Source: a virus
Direction: 5' to 3' (one strand)
Virus record (IMG/VR): IMGVR_UViG_3300042691_030306
Location: 1 to 47,702 of that record
Length of the DNA stretch: 47,702 bases
In this document: in pieces, positions 37,936-46,622 of the stretch
Layout of the letters: each line of letters opens with the position of its first letter
Position numbering within the stretch: position 1 is the first letter of the stretch
Program-made: the position numbers and the translations under genes
Notes under the pieces: model-generated
Databases searched by the model: none
Seen by the model: the letters and a program-made list of their open reading frames with translations, nothing else
Told to the model about the DNA's origin: nothing

Positions 37936-38540
37936 GAACGACCACCCCAAACAATCTGAGGAAATGCTTCTGAGACAATTTCTTTTGAGATCTTATACTT
38001 TTCTTCTAGTTTCTTATCTTTTACCAAGCAAATAATTTCTGCCTCAAGAGGATGAAGTCCCTGAAGTAGATTAATAAACATTGTTTCTCTACGAATTGAA
38101 CTCATGCCATCATTACCACCTTTAATAAAATGATAAAAATGCTTAAATTCTTTACGAATAGTTGTTCTACCCTGAGTGTCTGATGCTCCTAGAGAAAAAG
38201 ATCCTGCTTCATACATTGCACGAATCTCTTCTGTAATTTTTGTCGAAAGAGTTCCGCTATGAACAGTCTGATCATCATAACTCGAATATGGAACTGGACC
38301 TTCGGGGAGCACTGTGATTACAGATTCATCAAAGTTCCAGATCAACAGAGCCCGAATTGAATCGTGATTATATTTTTGAAGTAGTTCTACTTTCTTTTCT
38401 TTAGACCTCTGTTTTGAGATTAAATCAAAAATTTCAAAAACAAGAGGATTATTTGGCAGACTATCAACAACAGTAGATTTTGCCGTCGTATTAGTTGCTT
38501 TCGATTTAGTCGTTGTCTTCTTCTGTGTCGTCGTTGTCAT
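37932..38540 (-). CDS. DUF6433-like conserved phage protein
   Basis: A 202-aa protein started at MTTTTQKKTTTKSKAT (ATG 38540). After a Thr/Lys-rich disordered head come KVELLQKYNHDSIRALLIWN, VLPEGPVPYSS and FKHFYHFIKGGNDGMSSIRR, then a run through FINLLQGLHPLEAEIICLVK and EAFPQI. This order recalls the DUF6433 family of T4-like phages. Function is not established. Its first 35 nt overlap the acidic tail of the upstream gene in another frame. Confidence 0.6.
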   Translation of the reverse strand: MTTTTQKKTTTKSKATNTTAKSTVVDSLPNNPLVFEIFDLISKQRSKEKKVELLQKYNHDSIRALLIWNFDESVITVLPEGPVPYSSYDDQTVHSGTLSTKITEEIRAMYEAGSFSLGASDTQGRTTIRKEFKHFYHFIKGGNDGMSSIRRETMFINLLQGLHPLEAEIICLVKDKKLEEKYKISKEIVSEAFPQIVWGGRS

Positions 38541-38733
38541 AATAGTTTTCAAAATTAAATGCAATTACTTCGTCTGGTATCAGGTTGCCTTGCGAATCAA
38601 ACATTTCGGGGTGAGGTCTAGGAATTTCCCGATAATTCATCATATATTCTCTTGCTACCCAACCAATTATTACTCCCACTATAAGAAACAATACTGTTAG
38701 AAAGGAACCAAATACTAAACTAACTGCTAACAT
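38506..38733 (-). CDS. Small single-pass membrane protein (75 aa)
   Basis: Residues about 3-27 are hydrophobic (VSLVFGSFLTVLFLIVGVII). A basic-acidic soluble part follows (REIPRPHPEMFDSQGNLIPD), with an acidic tail DNDDTEEDND. GGAG lies 9-12 nt upstream. It probably anchors in the host inner membrane. I recall similar unnamed cyanophage proteins in this place. Confidence 0.65.
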   Translation of the reverse strand: MLAVSLVFGSFLTVLFLIVGVIIGWVAREYMMNYREIPRPHPEMFDSQGNLIPDEVIAFNFENYYDNDDTEEDND

Positions 38734-38968
38734 TGTTTTTTCTCCGGGAAACTACTTTTCTCTTCCTTGACTTAAAGGAAAACTCAAAATAGATAGTGAC
38801 TTCCCGATTCAGAAGGCAAACTATCTTCTCAAAAATGATGTGAAATGGTTGAGTTTGCTTTCTTTTTCCTCCATAGAGAATGAGTTCAACACCACGATTT
38901 TTGTGGTCTGAATTATTTAGGTCAGGACTTGATGATTTGTTGTTCTTTGAGGAATTTGATTGTGTCAA
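38720..38968 (-). CDS. Doubtful small basic protein
   Basis: A frame of up to 82 codons from a TTG at 38968, overlapping the glutaredoxin gene by 47 nt. The part outside the overlap (RGVELILYGGKRKQTQPFHI, then LLNREVTIYFEFSFKSRKRK) looks protein-like and basic. But there is no good start codon or ribosome site, and a late-type CTAAATAA with a small hairpin sits inside it. It could be a real gene with an unrecognised start or non-coding space. Confidence 0.35.
   Translation of the reverse strand: MTQSNSSKNNKSSSPDLNNSDHKNRGVELILYGGKRKQTQPFHIIFEKIVCLLNREVTIYFEFSFKSRKRKVVSRRKNNVSS
38913..38920 (-). promoter_or_regulatory. Late-type motif (CTAAATAA) after glutaredoxin
   Basis: CTAAATAA (38920-38913) directly follows the glutaredoxin stop, like the motif over the thyX stop. 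Confidence 0.35.
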
Positions 38969-39164
38969 CGGATCCTCCTAATTTTTTATCATCACAAATA
39001 ACTTGTGGAAACGTGGAACCTTCACCAAACTCGGCATAAAATTCCTCTTTAGTAAAATGCTCATTCAGATTATAAACCACAAAGTTGCTTCCTGTCAATT
39101 CAAGAACTTGTTTGACTTTATAGCAGTATGGGCAATCTTCTTTTGAGTAAACTGTAAAATTCAT
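38922..39164 (-). CDS. grx: Glutaredoxin
   Basis: An 80-aa protein started at ATG 39164 (MNFTVYSKEDCPYCYKVKQV). The CPYC active site at residues 11-14, the STFPQVICDD cis-proline loop and GGSVDTIKFL are all classical glutaredoxin features. It reduces disulfides with glutathione, for example keeping phage ribonucleotide reductase active. TATAAATC and TATAAATT motifs 15-30 nt upstream suggest late-type expression. Confidence 0.92.
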   Translation of the reverse strand: MNFTVYSKEDCPYCYKVKQVLELTGSNFVVYNLNEHFTKEEFYAEFGEGSTFPQVICDDKKLGGSVDTIKFLKEQQIIKS

Positions 39165-39197
39165 AAGTAGCAAAAGATTTATAGTAATTTATAATAG

Positions 39198-39224
39198 AAA
39201 AAAAGAGGGTATAAAACCCTCTTT
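39198..39224 (-). terminator. Intrinsic terminator
   Basis: AAAGAGGGT (39224-39216), loop TTTAT, ACCCTCTTT (39210-39202), then TTTT. A 9-bp stem with a clean U-tract. Confidence 0.9.
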
Positions 39225-39297
39225 ATTAACCACCAACTCACCCCTTCACACCACCGAAGAGGGTCTTCATTCCCAAAGATACAAGGATGCTGAAGAC
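39198..39297 (-). ncRNA. Candidate small RNA or micro-ORF transcript (about 100 nt)
   Basis: Lies between the perfect promoter at 39304-39332 and the terminator at 39198-39224. The only open frame is 10 codons (39270-39238) encoding MKTLFGGVKG, with GGGA just before the ATG. The unit therefore makes either a regulatory RNA or a leader-like peptide. The transcription start is predicted. Confidence 0.5.
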
Positions 39298-39303
39298 CTT
39301 GAT

Positions 39304-39332
39304 ATTATAAGGGATTTCAAGTCAGGTGTCAA
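39304..39332 (-). promoter_or_regulatory. Perfect consensus sigma-70 promoter
   Basis: TTGACA (39332-39327), a 17-nt spacer and TATAAT (39309-39304), beginning one base after the stop of the 131-aa gene. Confidence 0.9.
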
Positions 39333-39333
39333 G

Positions 39334-39729
39334 TCAGAGAGCACGAATGGCAGTCGTTGCTTCTGTGAGTTTTGCTGCTGCTGCGGTTTCTTTTGCTTCT
39401 GCAGTGGCATCATCACCATTCTGTTTTGCTTGTTGTGCTTCACCAGAAAGCACTGCCGCCTCAAAATAAGGAGTGGCAACTGACTGATACTCTACTTCGG
39501 TCAGAACCTGAACGGCATTCTTACCACAAGGACTTACAACGGTTGATACTGCAGTCGAATCAGGAAGTTCTGCAAGGCAAACATCAATACCCTCCGCATC
39601 AGTCAACCAGACCTTTACATTCAGTCCAGCATATTGTCTCCAGGGATGCACCTTCGATGCTGGTTCTGCTGTGTCACAACAGAAGGCACCATTGCTTTCA
39701 TTAACGTAGTAGTGCTTGATATATTGCAT
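39334..39729 (-). CDS. Conserved cyanophage protein, Ala-rich C-terminus
   Basis: A 131-aa protein starting MQYIKHYYVNESNGAFCCDT. A beta-like first half (VKVWLTDAEGIDVCLAELPD) is followed by a helical, Ala/Glu/Thr-rich tail (EAKETAAAAKLTEATTAIRA). It is the last gene of the repeat-protein/oxygenase cassette and may be a virion accessory protein. Codons are G/C-rich. I recall relatives in cyanophage structural regions but no function. Confidence 0.6.
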   Translation of the reverse strand: MQYIKHYYVNESNGAFCCDTAEPASKVHPWRQYAGLNVKVWLTDAEGIDVCLAELPDSTAVSTVVSPCGKNAVQVLTEVEYQSVATPYFEAAVLSGEAQQAKQNGDDATAEAKETAAAAKLTEATTAIRAL

Positions 39730-39747
39730 TGTAAGTTTAAAAAATCT

Positions 39748-40413
39748 TTAGTTATTTATGGCAATCCCATACTTTTGGGAGAGTTCTTTGTTTTGGTCAT
39801 CCATCGTCGGAAATCCTTTAACCTTTGCCCAGCAAACAATCGAGTATCTTTTCCCTTTTGTAACTGGTTCAACTCCGTGCTTGTAATGATGATTAGAAGG
39901 GAAGCAAACCAACATTCCTGGTTCTGGTCTCACACGAATCTTGAGATCTGGGAAAATAAAATCCCCACCTTCAAAGTCATCGTTGAGATAAAAGACCATT
40001 GATATGTCTCTTTCGGTTGATTTCTTCCAGATCAGTTCACCATCTGGAGTTTGCCAGAGTGACTCACCATCAATGTGTGGACAGTAATGTCCTCCGATTC
40101 CATAAGATAAGATCTGAGGAACCTCACTTTCAGAAATTTCAACACCATAAAAAGGATTCACAACTTCTTTGACGACATTGTGCATCAATTCAATAATCTT
40201 TGGTTGAATTGGACCCATCTCAATATGTTGGGTATCACGAATTGTCTTATCAACTCTCCATTCCTTCCCACCAGTTTCATTTGATTTATGTGGATCAAAG
40301 ACTGCCAGATCGGTTGCTGATGAAGATTTAATATGTTGAACTATTTCTTGAACACCATGTTCATTGATCACATTTGGTTTGATCAAAACATAAGATAAAG
40401 GATTTTCAATCAT
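39748..40413 (-). CDS. 2OG-Fe(II) oxygenase, prolyl-4-hydroxylase-like
   Basis: A 221-aa protein. The iron triad is visible: H113-x-D115 in HYCPHIDGES and H179 in YKHGVEP, with R189 in KGKRYSIVCW for 2-oxoglutarate. DISMVFYLNDDFEGGDFIFP is the typical jelly-roll strand pair and PGMLVCFPS the turn before the distal His. Such enzymes hydroxylate prolines or other residues, nucleobases or small molecules. It directly follows the 1573-aa repeat protein, so that protein may be a substrate; this is inference. Confidence 0.85.
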   Translation of the reverse strand: MIENPLSYVLIKPNVINEHGVQEIVQHIKSSSATDLAVFDPHKSNETGGKEWRVDKTIRDTQHIEMGPIQPKIIELMHNVVKEVVNPFYGVEISESEVPQILSYGIGGHYCPHIDGESLWQTPDGELIWKKSTERDISMVFYLNDDFEGGDFIFPDLKIRVRPEPGMLVCFPSNHHYKHGVEPVTKGKRYSIVCWAKVKGFPTMDDQNKELSQKYGIAINN

Positions 40414-40438
40414 AAGTTTTTGAATATTATACTACTAA

Positions 40439-43400
40439 TTATACTAGAATTGAACTTTCTGGTAGTGCATTGGCTCTGGCACTTGATGCGGCAAGATATG
40501 CACGTGCTGCACTTAATGGAGCACCAGGAACTGCTGCAGTAGTATCAGTCAAATAGGTAACCTTATCCATTGTTGATACTGGACCAGGAAATCCACCGCC
40601 AAAATATCCGGCAGTTGAATTACCTGTTGCACCCATACCATAACGTCCCACACTTAATGCGGCACCAGGAACCGCCAATCTTATATCAGTCGAATAAATG
40701 ACCTTATCCATTGTTGATAATGGACCAGGAGAACCACCACCAAAGTAACCAGCAGTTGAGTTTCCTGTTGCGGCAAGATCTTGTCGTGCTGCACTTAATG
40801 CGGCACCAGGAACTGCTGATGTTGTGTCTGAAGAATAGACTAATTTTTCCACAGTAGTGTTAAACCCAGATCCAGGACCACCTCCACCAAAGTATCCTGC
40901 AGTTGAATTACCTGTTGCGGCAAGACGAAAACGAGTAACAGTTAATCCAGCACCTGGAACTGTTGTTCTAGTATCAGTTGAATAAGTGACCTTATCCATT
41001 GTCGAATATACACTTGGAGAAGGAGTAGAACCACCACCAAAGTATCCTGCTGTTGAGTTTCCTGTTGCAGCAAGACCATAACGAGCAACACTTAAGTTTG
41101 CACCAGGAACTGCTGCAGTGGTGTCTGATGAATAAGTAACCTTATCCATTGTTGATCTAACAGCAGGAAACGATGATAGACCACCACCAAAATATCCTGC
41201 GGTTGAAGATCCTGTTGCAATAGGAAAGTAACGTGCTGCACTTAATGCGGCACTAGGAACTGTTGCTCTTGTGTCTGATGAATAATTAACCTTATCCATT
41301 GTTGATAATGGACCAGGACCACCACCAAAGTATCCAGTATTGGGAACAGAATCAGCAATAAAAGTCGGTTGAGGTAGTGCATTTGCTCTGGCACTTGTCG
41401 CAGATAGATTGAAAAGACCCACACTTAATGCGGCACCAGGTACTGCTACCCTAGTATCAGATGAATAAGTAACCTTCTCCATCGATGATACAACAGAAGG
41501 AGTAACACCACCACCAAAGTATCCTGCAGTTGAATTACCTGTTGCGGCAAGATTGGCACGTGTAACACCCAATGCTGCACCAGGAACTGCAGATGCGGTA
41601 TCAGTTGAATAGGTGACCTTATCCATTAATGATGATAGAGGTTGACCACCACCAAAGTATCCGTGTGTTGAGTTTCCTGTCGCAGCAAGTTGGTATCGTG
41701 CTGCAGATAATGAAGGAGATGCTGCGGTTGTATCAGTTGAATAAGTGACCTTATCCATTGTTGATCTAACAGAAACTCCAACACCACCACCAAAATATCC
41801 GGCAGTTGAGTTTCCTGTTGCGGCAAGCTGATGTCGAGCAATACTTAATGATGCACCAGGGACTTGTGCCGTGGTATCTGTCGAATAGGTCACCTTATCC
41901 ATTACCGATCTTGCTCCAGGAGCAAGAAATCCACCACCAAAGTAACCAGCAGTTGAGTTTCCTGTTGCGGCAAGATTACGACGAGAACTACTTAATCCAC
42001 CTCCAGGAATTGTAGAAATAATTGATCTACTATCAGACGAGTAATGGATTTTATCCATTGTAGTCAATGGTCCACCACCACCACCAAAGTATCCATGTGT
42101 TGAGTTTCCTGTTGCAGCAAGACCATAACGTGCTGAACTTAGTGCTGCAGTAGTTGATAATGATGTCGTATCAGATGCATAATTGACTTTATGTATTGAT
42201 GAGTAAGTCGCAGGAACAGAAGAATTTCCTCCAGAAAAATATCCATCATTTGAAGTTGAAAAATTAATTGTTGCTGGTGTTAGTGTGAATGCCGGTGGTT
42301 GTGAAAGTGCGTTTGCTCTGGCACTTGATGCCGCAAGACCAGCACGATTAAGACTTAATGCGGCACTATGAACTGTCGATGTTGTATCTGTTTCGTAAGT
42401 GACCTTTTCCATCGATGTTAATGGACCAGGATTACCACCACCAAAGTATCCTGCCCCCAAATTACCTGTTGCGGCAAGAGAACTACGAGCAACACTTAAT
42501 GCGGCACCAGGAACTACTGATCTTGTATCAGTCGAATAGGTGACTTTATCCATTGTTGCTACTGCACCAGGACCACCACCACCAAAATATCCGGCAGTTG
42601 AGTTTCCTGTTGCGGCAAGACCATAACGTGCCGAACTTAATGCTGCCCCAGGAACTACTGATCTTGTATCAGTCGAATAGGTGACTTTATCCATTGTTGA
42701 TCTTGGAGAACCATCAAGTCCACCACCGAAATAACCTGCTGTCGAGTTTCCTGTTGCGGCAAGATATCCACGTGCTGCACTTAATGCGGCACCAGGAACT
42801 GCTACAGTAGTATCAGTCGAATAGGTAACCTTATCCATTGTTGAATAATAAGGAAACCCACCTCCACCACCAAAGTATCCTGCTGTTGAGGAGCTTGTTG
42901 CACCAATATATTGACGAGCAATACTTAATGATGCACCAGGAACTGTTGATCTTGTATCAATAGAATAAGTGACCTTATCCATTGTGGTATACGGTCCAGG
43001 ACCACCTCCACCAAAGTATCCTGCCGTCAAAGATCCTGTTGCTCCCATAGCCAAACGAGCAACACTTAATGCAGCACCAGGAACTGATACTGTTACATCA
43101 GTTGCATAGGTAACCTTATCCATTGTTGATCTTAGACCTGGAGAACTACCACCACCAAAGTATCCGGTGTTTGGACCAGAAACGGTGTTGTCGGTAAATC
43201 TCTTTTCAGATCTATCAACATCTTGAGGAAGTGCATTTGCTCTAGCACTTGATGCTGCAAGACCACTACGAGCACCACTTAGAAATCCCGTAGTGGGAAG
43301 TGCTGCTGTTGTATCATTCGAATAAGTAACCTTATCCATTGTTGATGCATCAGTTGGACCAGCAACACCACCACCAAAGTATCCTGCCGATGAAGATCCT

Positions 43401-45037
43401 GTTGCAGCAAGAGAATTACGAGCAAGACTTAATGCAGCACCAGGAACTGCTGCTGTTGTATCAGTTGAATAAGTGACTTTATCCATTGTTGAGGATGTAG
43501 GAAATCCACCACCAAAGTAACCTGCCGTTGAGTTCCCTGTTGCAGCAGGATAAGTACGAGCAGAACTTAATGCGGCACTAGGAACTGCTGCTGTCGTATC
43601 AGATGCATAAGTGACCTTATCCATTGTTGAAAAGGGACCAGGAAATCCACCGCCAAAGTAACCAGCAGTTGAGTTTCCTGTTGCGGCAAGACCGGAACGA
43701 GCAGCACTTAATGAAGCACCAGGAACTGCTGCAGTAGTATCAGTCGAATAAGTAACCTTATCCATTGTTGAGAATATTGATGGAGAAGGATTCTGACCAC
43801 CACCAAAATATCCGGCAGTTGAAGATCCTGTTGCGGCAAGACCATAACGTGCCGAACTTAATGCTGCAGCAGGAACTGCTGCTGTGGTGTCTGATGAATA
43901 AGTGACCTTATCCATTGTTGAGGATGTTGTTGAGGGGCTAAGGCCCCCTCCACCAAAATATCCGACAGTAGAGTTTCCTGTAGCAGCAAGAAAACGACGA
44001 GCCGAACTTAATGCTGCAGTAGGAACTGCTGCCCTAGTATCAGATGAATAAGCAATCTTATCTATTGACGAATAAAATGCAGGAAAAGCACTACCTCCAC
44101 CAAAGTATCCGGTGTTCGGAATTTCTGCTGCCACTGAGAACGGAAGTACATTGGATCTTGCACTCGATGCTGCAAGATAACGACGGGCAGCAGTTAATGA
44201 GGCACCAGGAACTGAAGCAGTAGTATCAACAGAATAAGTAACCTTATCCATTGTTGAGGATGACGCTGCAGGACTAGGAGATCCCCCACCAAAATATCCT
44301 GCCGATGTAGAAGATGTTGCGGCGTGAGCAGCACGTGCTATGCTTAGTGGAGCACCAGGAACTGCTGCTGTGGTATCAGTCGAATAAGTGATCTTATCCA
44401 TCGTGGAATAATATCCGGGAGTACCAGGTCCAAGTCCACCACTAAAGTATGCTGCTGTTGAGTTACCTGTGGCAGAAAGACTAAGACGTGCAACACTTAA
44501 TGCGGCACCAGGAACTGCTACCCTAGTATCAGATGAATAAGTAATTTTATCCATTGAGGATAATGGTCCAGGTCCACCACCACCAAAGTATCCTGCTGTT
44601 GAGTTTCCTGTTGCAGTAAGATAACGACGGGCACCACTTAATGCGGCACCAGGAACTGCTGCAGTGGTGTCTGATGAATAAGTGACCTTATCCATTGTTG
44701 AGGATGTTAATGGGGCAGTAACAGCTCCTCCACCAAAATATCCTGCGGTTGAGTTACCTGTTGCACCAAGAGCACCACGCGCAAGACTTAATGAGGCGCT
44801 AGGAACCGTCACTCTTATATCAGTCGAATAAATGACCTTATCCATTGTAGAATAGTATCCTGGAGTACCAGGGCCAAGTCCACCACCAAAATATCCTGCG
44901 GATGAAGATCCTGTTGCGGCTAAAGATCCCTTAGTAAAACTCAATGCAGCACCAGGAACTTGTGCGGTTGTATCTGATGAATAAGTGACCTTTTCCATTG
45001 ATGATAATGGACCAACAAAACCTCCACCGAAGTAACC
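40439..45037 (-). repeat. 30 tandem 140-165-bp coding repeats in five groups of six
   Basis: Group boundaries lie at about 44150, 43215, 42295 and 41370, each marked by the ARANALP-type linker. Long stretches (for example GAGTTTCCTGTTGCGGCAAG on the complementary strand) are almost unchanged between units, so recombination between copies is expected. Confidence 0.9.
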
Positions 45038-45160
45038 AGTGTTTGGTGCTGACAGTGGTGAAGGTGCTATCCACACATCACTCAATGAAACCCATCCATA
45101 AAGAGGTATCTTTTCTTCTCTAATATAACTTAATCTGAAGACTCCTCTGGTATTTGCCAT
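40439..45160 (-). CDS. Kelch-like multi-propeller repeat protein
   Basis: A 1573-aa protein. A 41-residue head (MANTRGVFRLSYIREEKIPL and on) is followed by 30 units of the form GYFGGG-x(4-11)-TMDKVTYSTDT, then TAAVPGAALSAAR-x3-AATGNSTA. After every sixth unit the AATGNSTA end is replaced by an ASSARANALP-type linker of up to 40 residues, so the protein is 5 x 6 units. GG pairs and conserved aromatics fit kelch-type blades, implying five six-bladed propellers in a row. Relatives occur in marine phages, annotated as fibre-like or unknown. Likely a virion surface adhesin. Late-type CATAAGTA lies near its start. Confidence 0.8.
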   Translation of the reverse strand: MANTRGVFRLSYIREEKIPLYGWVSLSDVWIAPSPLSAPNTGYFGGGFVGPLSSMEKVTYSSDTTAQVPGAALSFTKGSLAATGSSSAGYFGGGLGPGTPGYYSTMDKVIYSTDIRVTVPSASLSLARGALGATGNSTAGYFGGGAVTAPLTSSTMDKVTYSSDTTAAVPGAALSGARRYLTATGNSTAGYFGGGGPGPLSSMDKITYSSDTRVAVPGAALSVARLSLSATGNSTAAYFSGGLGPGTPGYYSTMDKITYSTDTTAAVPGAPLSIARAAHAATSSTSAGYFGGGSPSPAASSSTMDKVTYSVDTTASVPGASLTAARRYLAASSARSNVLPFSVAAEIPNTGYFGGGSAFPAFYSSIDKIAYSSDTRAAVPTAALSSARRFLAATGNSTVGYFGGGGLSPSTTSSTMDKVTYSSDTTAAVPAAALSSARYGLAATGSSTAGYFGGGQNPSPSIFSTMDKVTYSTDTTAAVPGASLSAARSGLAATGNSTAGYFGGGFPGPFSTMDKVTYASDTTAAVPSAALSSARTYPAATGNSTAGYFGGGFPTSSTMDKVTYSTDTTAAVPGAALSLARNSLAATGSSSAGYFGGGVAGPTDASTMDKVTYSNDTTAALPTTGFLSGARSGLAASSARANALPQDVDRSEKRFTDNTVSGPNTGYFGGGSSPGLRSTMDKVTYATDVTVSVPGAALSVARLAMGATGSLTAGYFGGGGPGPYTTMDKVTYSIDTRSTVPGASLSIARQYIGATSSSTAGYFGGGGGFPYYSTMDKVTYSTDTTVAVPGAALSAARGYLAATGNSTAGYFGGGLDGSPRSTMDKVTYSTDTRSVVPGAALSSARYGLAATGNSTAGYFGGGGPGAVATMDKVTYSTDTRSVVPGAALSVARSSLAATGNLGAGYFGGGNPGPLTSMEKVTYETDTTSTVHSAALSLNRAGLAASSARANALSQPPAFTLTPATINFSTSNDGYFSGGNSSVPATYSSIHKVNYASDTTSLSTTAALSSARYGLAATGNSTHGYFGGGGGPLTTMDKIHYSSDSRSIISTIPGGGLSSSRRNLAATGNSTAGYFGGGFLAPGARSVMDKVTYSTDTTAQVPGASLSIARHQLAATGNSTAGYFGGGVGVSVRSTMDKVTYSTDTTAASPSLSAARYQLAATGNSTHGYFGGGQPLSSLMDKVTYSTDTASAVPGAALGVTRANLAATGNSTAGYFGGGVTPSVVSSMEKVTYSSDTRVAVPGAALSVGLFNLSATSARANALPQPTFIADSVPNTGYFGGGPGPLSTMDKVNYSSDTRATVPSAALSAARYFPIATGSSTAGYFGGGLSSFPAVRSTMDKVTYSSDTTAAVPGANLSVARYGLAATGNSTAGYFGGGSTPSPSVYSTMDKVTYSTDTRTTVPGAGLTVTRFRLAATGNSTAGYFGGGGPGSGFNTTVEKLVYSSDTTSAVPGAALSAARQDLAATGNSTAGYFGGGSPGPLSTMDKVIYSTDIRLAVPGAALSVGRYGMGATGNSTAGYFGGGFPGPVSTMDKVTYLTDTTAAVPGAPLSAARAYLAASSARANALPESSILV

Positions 45161-45162
45161 TC

Positions 45163-45981
45163 TTAAAAATACTTATGATTAGAATACTTCCAGTATTCCA
45201 AGTTACTATACCTATTTAGAATCTCATCACTCAAAATACTCTCTGGTTTCGAAGACACTTTTTCCAATTTACCACGAACATGATGCATGTCTTTGAGATA
45301 CCACTGATCATCAATTTCACGATGCGTGTTTTCAATGTGACCAAAGTTATGAGTATAAGATTCGACTCCCAGAAACTCATAGATTCGATTCATAGTTTCA
45401 TTTGGTTTTGCAATCAGATCATCATACTCAACCATTAACAAATACTTCTGATCTCCACGAATGAATGCCTGTGATTGTGCCCAGAGTGCCTGTTCTACAA
45501 TACCTTCTTTACTCATCAGATAGTGACACCGATTATCATCCGTGATTGGGTATCCTCTTTCAATCAGATGCTGATCAATAAAAGAAACCTGATCTGAATT
45601 GCGTCGGATCATTGTAATAAAAGAAGTCAGAATCTCTGTAATATTCCGAACAGGACAAATGATCTTTGGTTCTGGTGTGATATAAGTTTTAATGCGTTCA
45701 ATATTATTACTCCAAGCACGACAGTGATCGATGATAATGGGTTTCTCCACATCAAAGTAGTAGTCTTCAATGATTGTAGAAACAATCCGATGTGCCGATT
45801 TTGGTTTTGGATACCCAAGATACTGTTCACTATCAGAAAAATAATGATCGTTCCAATACATCAGTTCCATCACAGGACTCACTGGTTCCGTATGAAGTTC
45901 TGGATTCTGATTCAAAATACTTTTCAATAGAGTGCTACCAGATCGTGGAAGACCTGCCATGAAATAATAAGTTTTATTCAT
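45163..45981 (-). CDS. PAPS-dependent sulfotransferase family protein
   Basis: A 272-aa protein. AGLPRSGSTLLKSILNQNPE (9-28) is the phosphosulfate-binding loop of sulfotransferases. The second PAPS site (3'-phosphate) is probably PEPKIICPVRNITEILTSFI, with R and S/T residues, and KYLLMVEYDDLIAKPNETMN is the usual following strand. It transfers sulfate from PAPS to a sugar, tyrosine or other hydroxyl. It lies between two repeat proteins and beside a 2OG oxygenase, so modification of the adhesin or of host surface glycans is possible. Confidence 0.85.
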   Translation of the reverse strand: MNKTYYFMAGLPRSGSTLLKSILNQNPELHTEPVSPVMELMYWNDHYFSDSEQYLGYPKPKSAHRIVSTIIEDYYFDVEKPIIIDHCRAWSNNIERIKTYITPEPKIICPVRNITEILTSFITMIRRNSDQVSFIDQHLIERGYPITDDNRCHYLMSKEGIVEQALWAQSQAFIRGDQKYLLMVEYDDLIAKPNETMNRIYEFLGVESYTHNFGHIENTHREIDDQWYLKDMHHVRGKLEKVSSKPESILSDEILNRYSNLEYWKYSNHKYF

Positions 45982-45982
45982 A

Positions 45983-46597
45983 TCACCATTCAGTAGGATT
46001 AAAGAAAAATAATTGAACTAGACGACCGTTTTGTAAATTGGTTCCGAAGTTATAGTTATGAGAGTGCCAAAGATTTGTCTTGAAGATCACTATTCTATTA
46101 TACTTCATCGGTGAAAGCAAGTACCGAGTCCATTTAGAACGATCTAAACCTTCACCATAAACCGTTGTCCACCATGCCTCTTTTGCCGATGAGTATCCAA
46201 GATGCTTTGCCTCATCATCTGTGCGTGGACAGGTTTCTGTGTGAGTTTTATTGTGAATCCAGAACGATGTGCCACCTTCATCGATGACCTGTTCTGGTGG
46301 ATTGAGATAACAGACGGCACCAAACTCCCAGACTGGATCGACATGAACATCCTGGCGGTAGGTATCAGTCTCTAATGACAGACGAAAATATCCGTTTGGT
46401 TGTGCAGGAGTCAATTTACGATTCAAAATTGTCTCAAACTTTTGATGCAGTGATTCTGGATAATAACCATCTCTTGAGTTCTTTCCAGGATAGGTATACC
46501 CATCAGTTGGTTCTGGATACGATTCGTTCAGTGCGAACTGTCGAATCTCATCAGGGTTTGAATAGAAATCATCAATGACAATAATATTACGTCTCAT
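45983..46597 (-). CDS. 2OG-Fe(II) oxygenase-like protein, DUF6445 type
   Basis: A 204-aa protein starting MRRNIIVIDDFYSNPDEIRQ. H85-x-D87 (VHVDP), distal H178 or H180 (LWHSH) and R192 (NGRLVQLFFF) make a plausible iron/2OG site. GAVCYLNPPEQ and GGTSFWIHNKT resemble DUF6445. Its sequence is clearly different from the oxygenase at 39748-40413, although both follow a kelch-like repeat gene through a nearly identical junction. Confidence 0.75.
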   Translation of the reverse strand: MRRNIIVIDDFYSNPDEIRQFALNESYPEPTDGYTYPGKNSRDGYYPESLHQKFETILNRKLTPAQPNGYFRLSLETDTYRQDVHVDPVWEFGAVCYLNPPEQVIDEGGTSFWIHNKTHTETCPRTDDEAKHLGYSSAKEAWWTTVYGEGLDRSKWTRYLLSPMKYNRIVIFKTNLWHSHNYNFGTNLQNGRLVQLFFFNPTEW

Positions 46598-46622
46598 AGG
46601 TTTTTAAATATTATAACACTAA

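Noticed and set aside
40439-45037. Regularly spaced repeats that could suggest a CRISPR array
   Set aside because: The repeats are in frame, code for GYFGGG units, have no unrelated spacers, and no cas genes are near.
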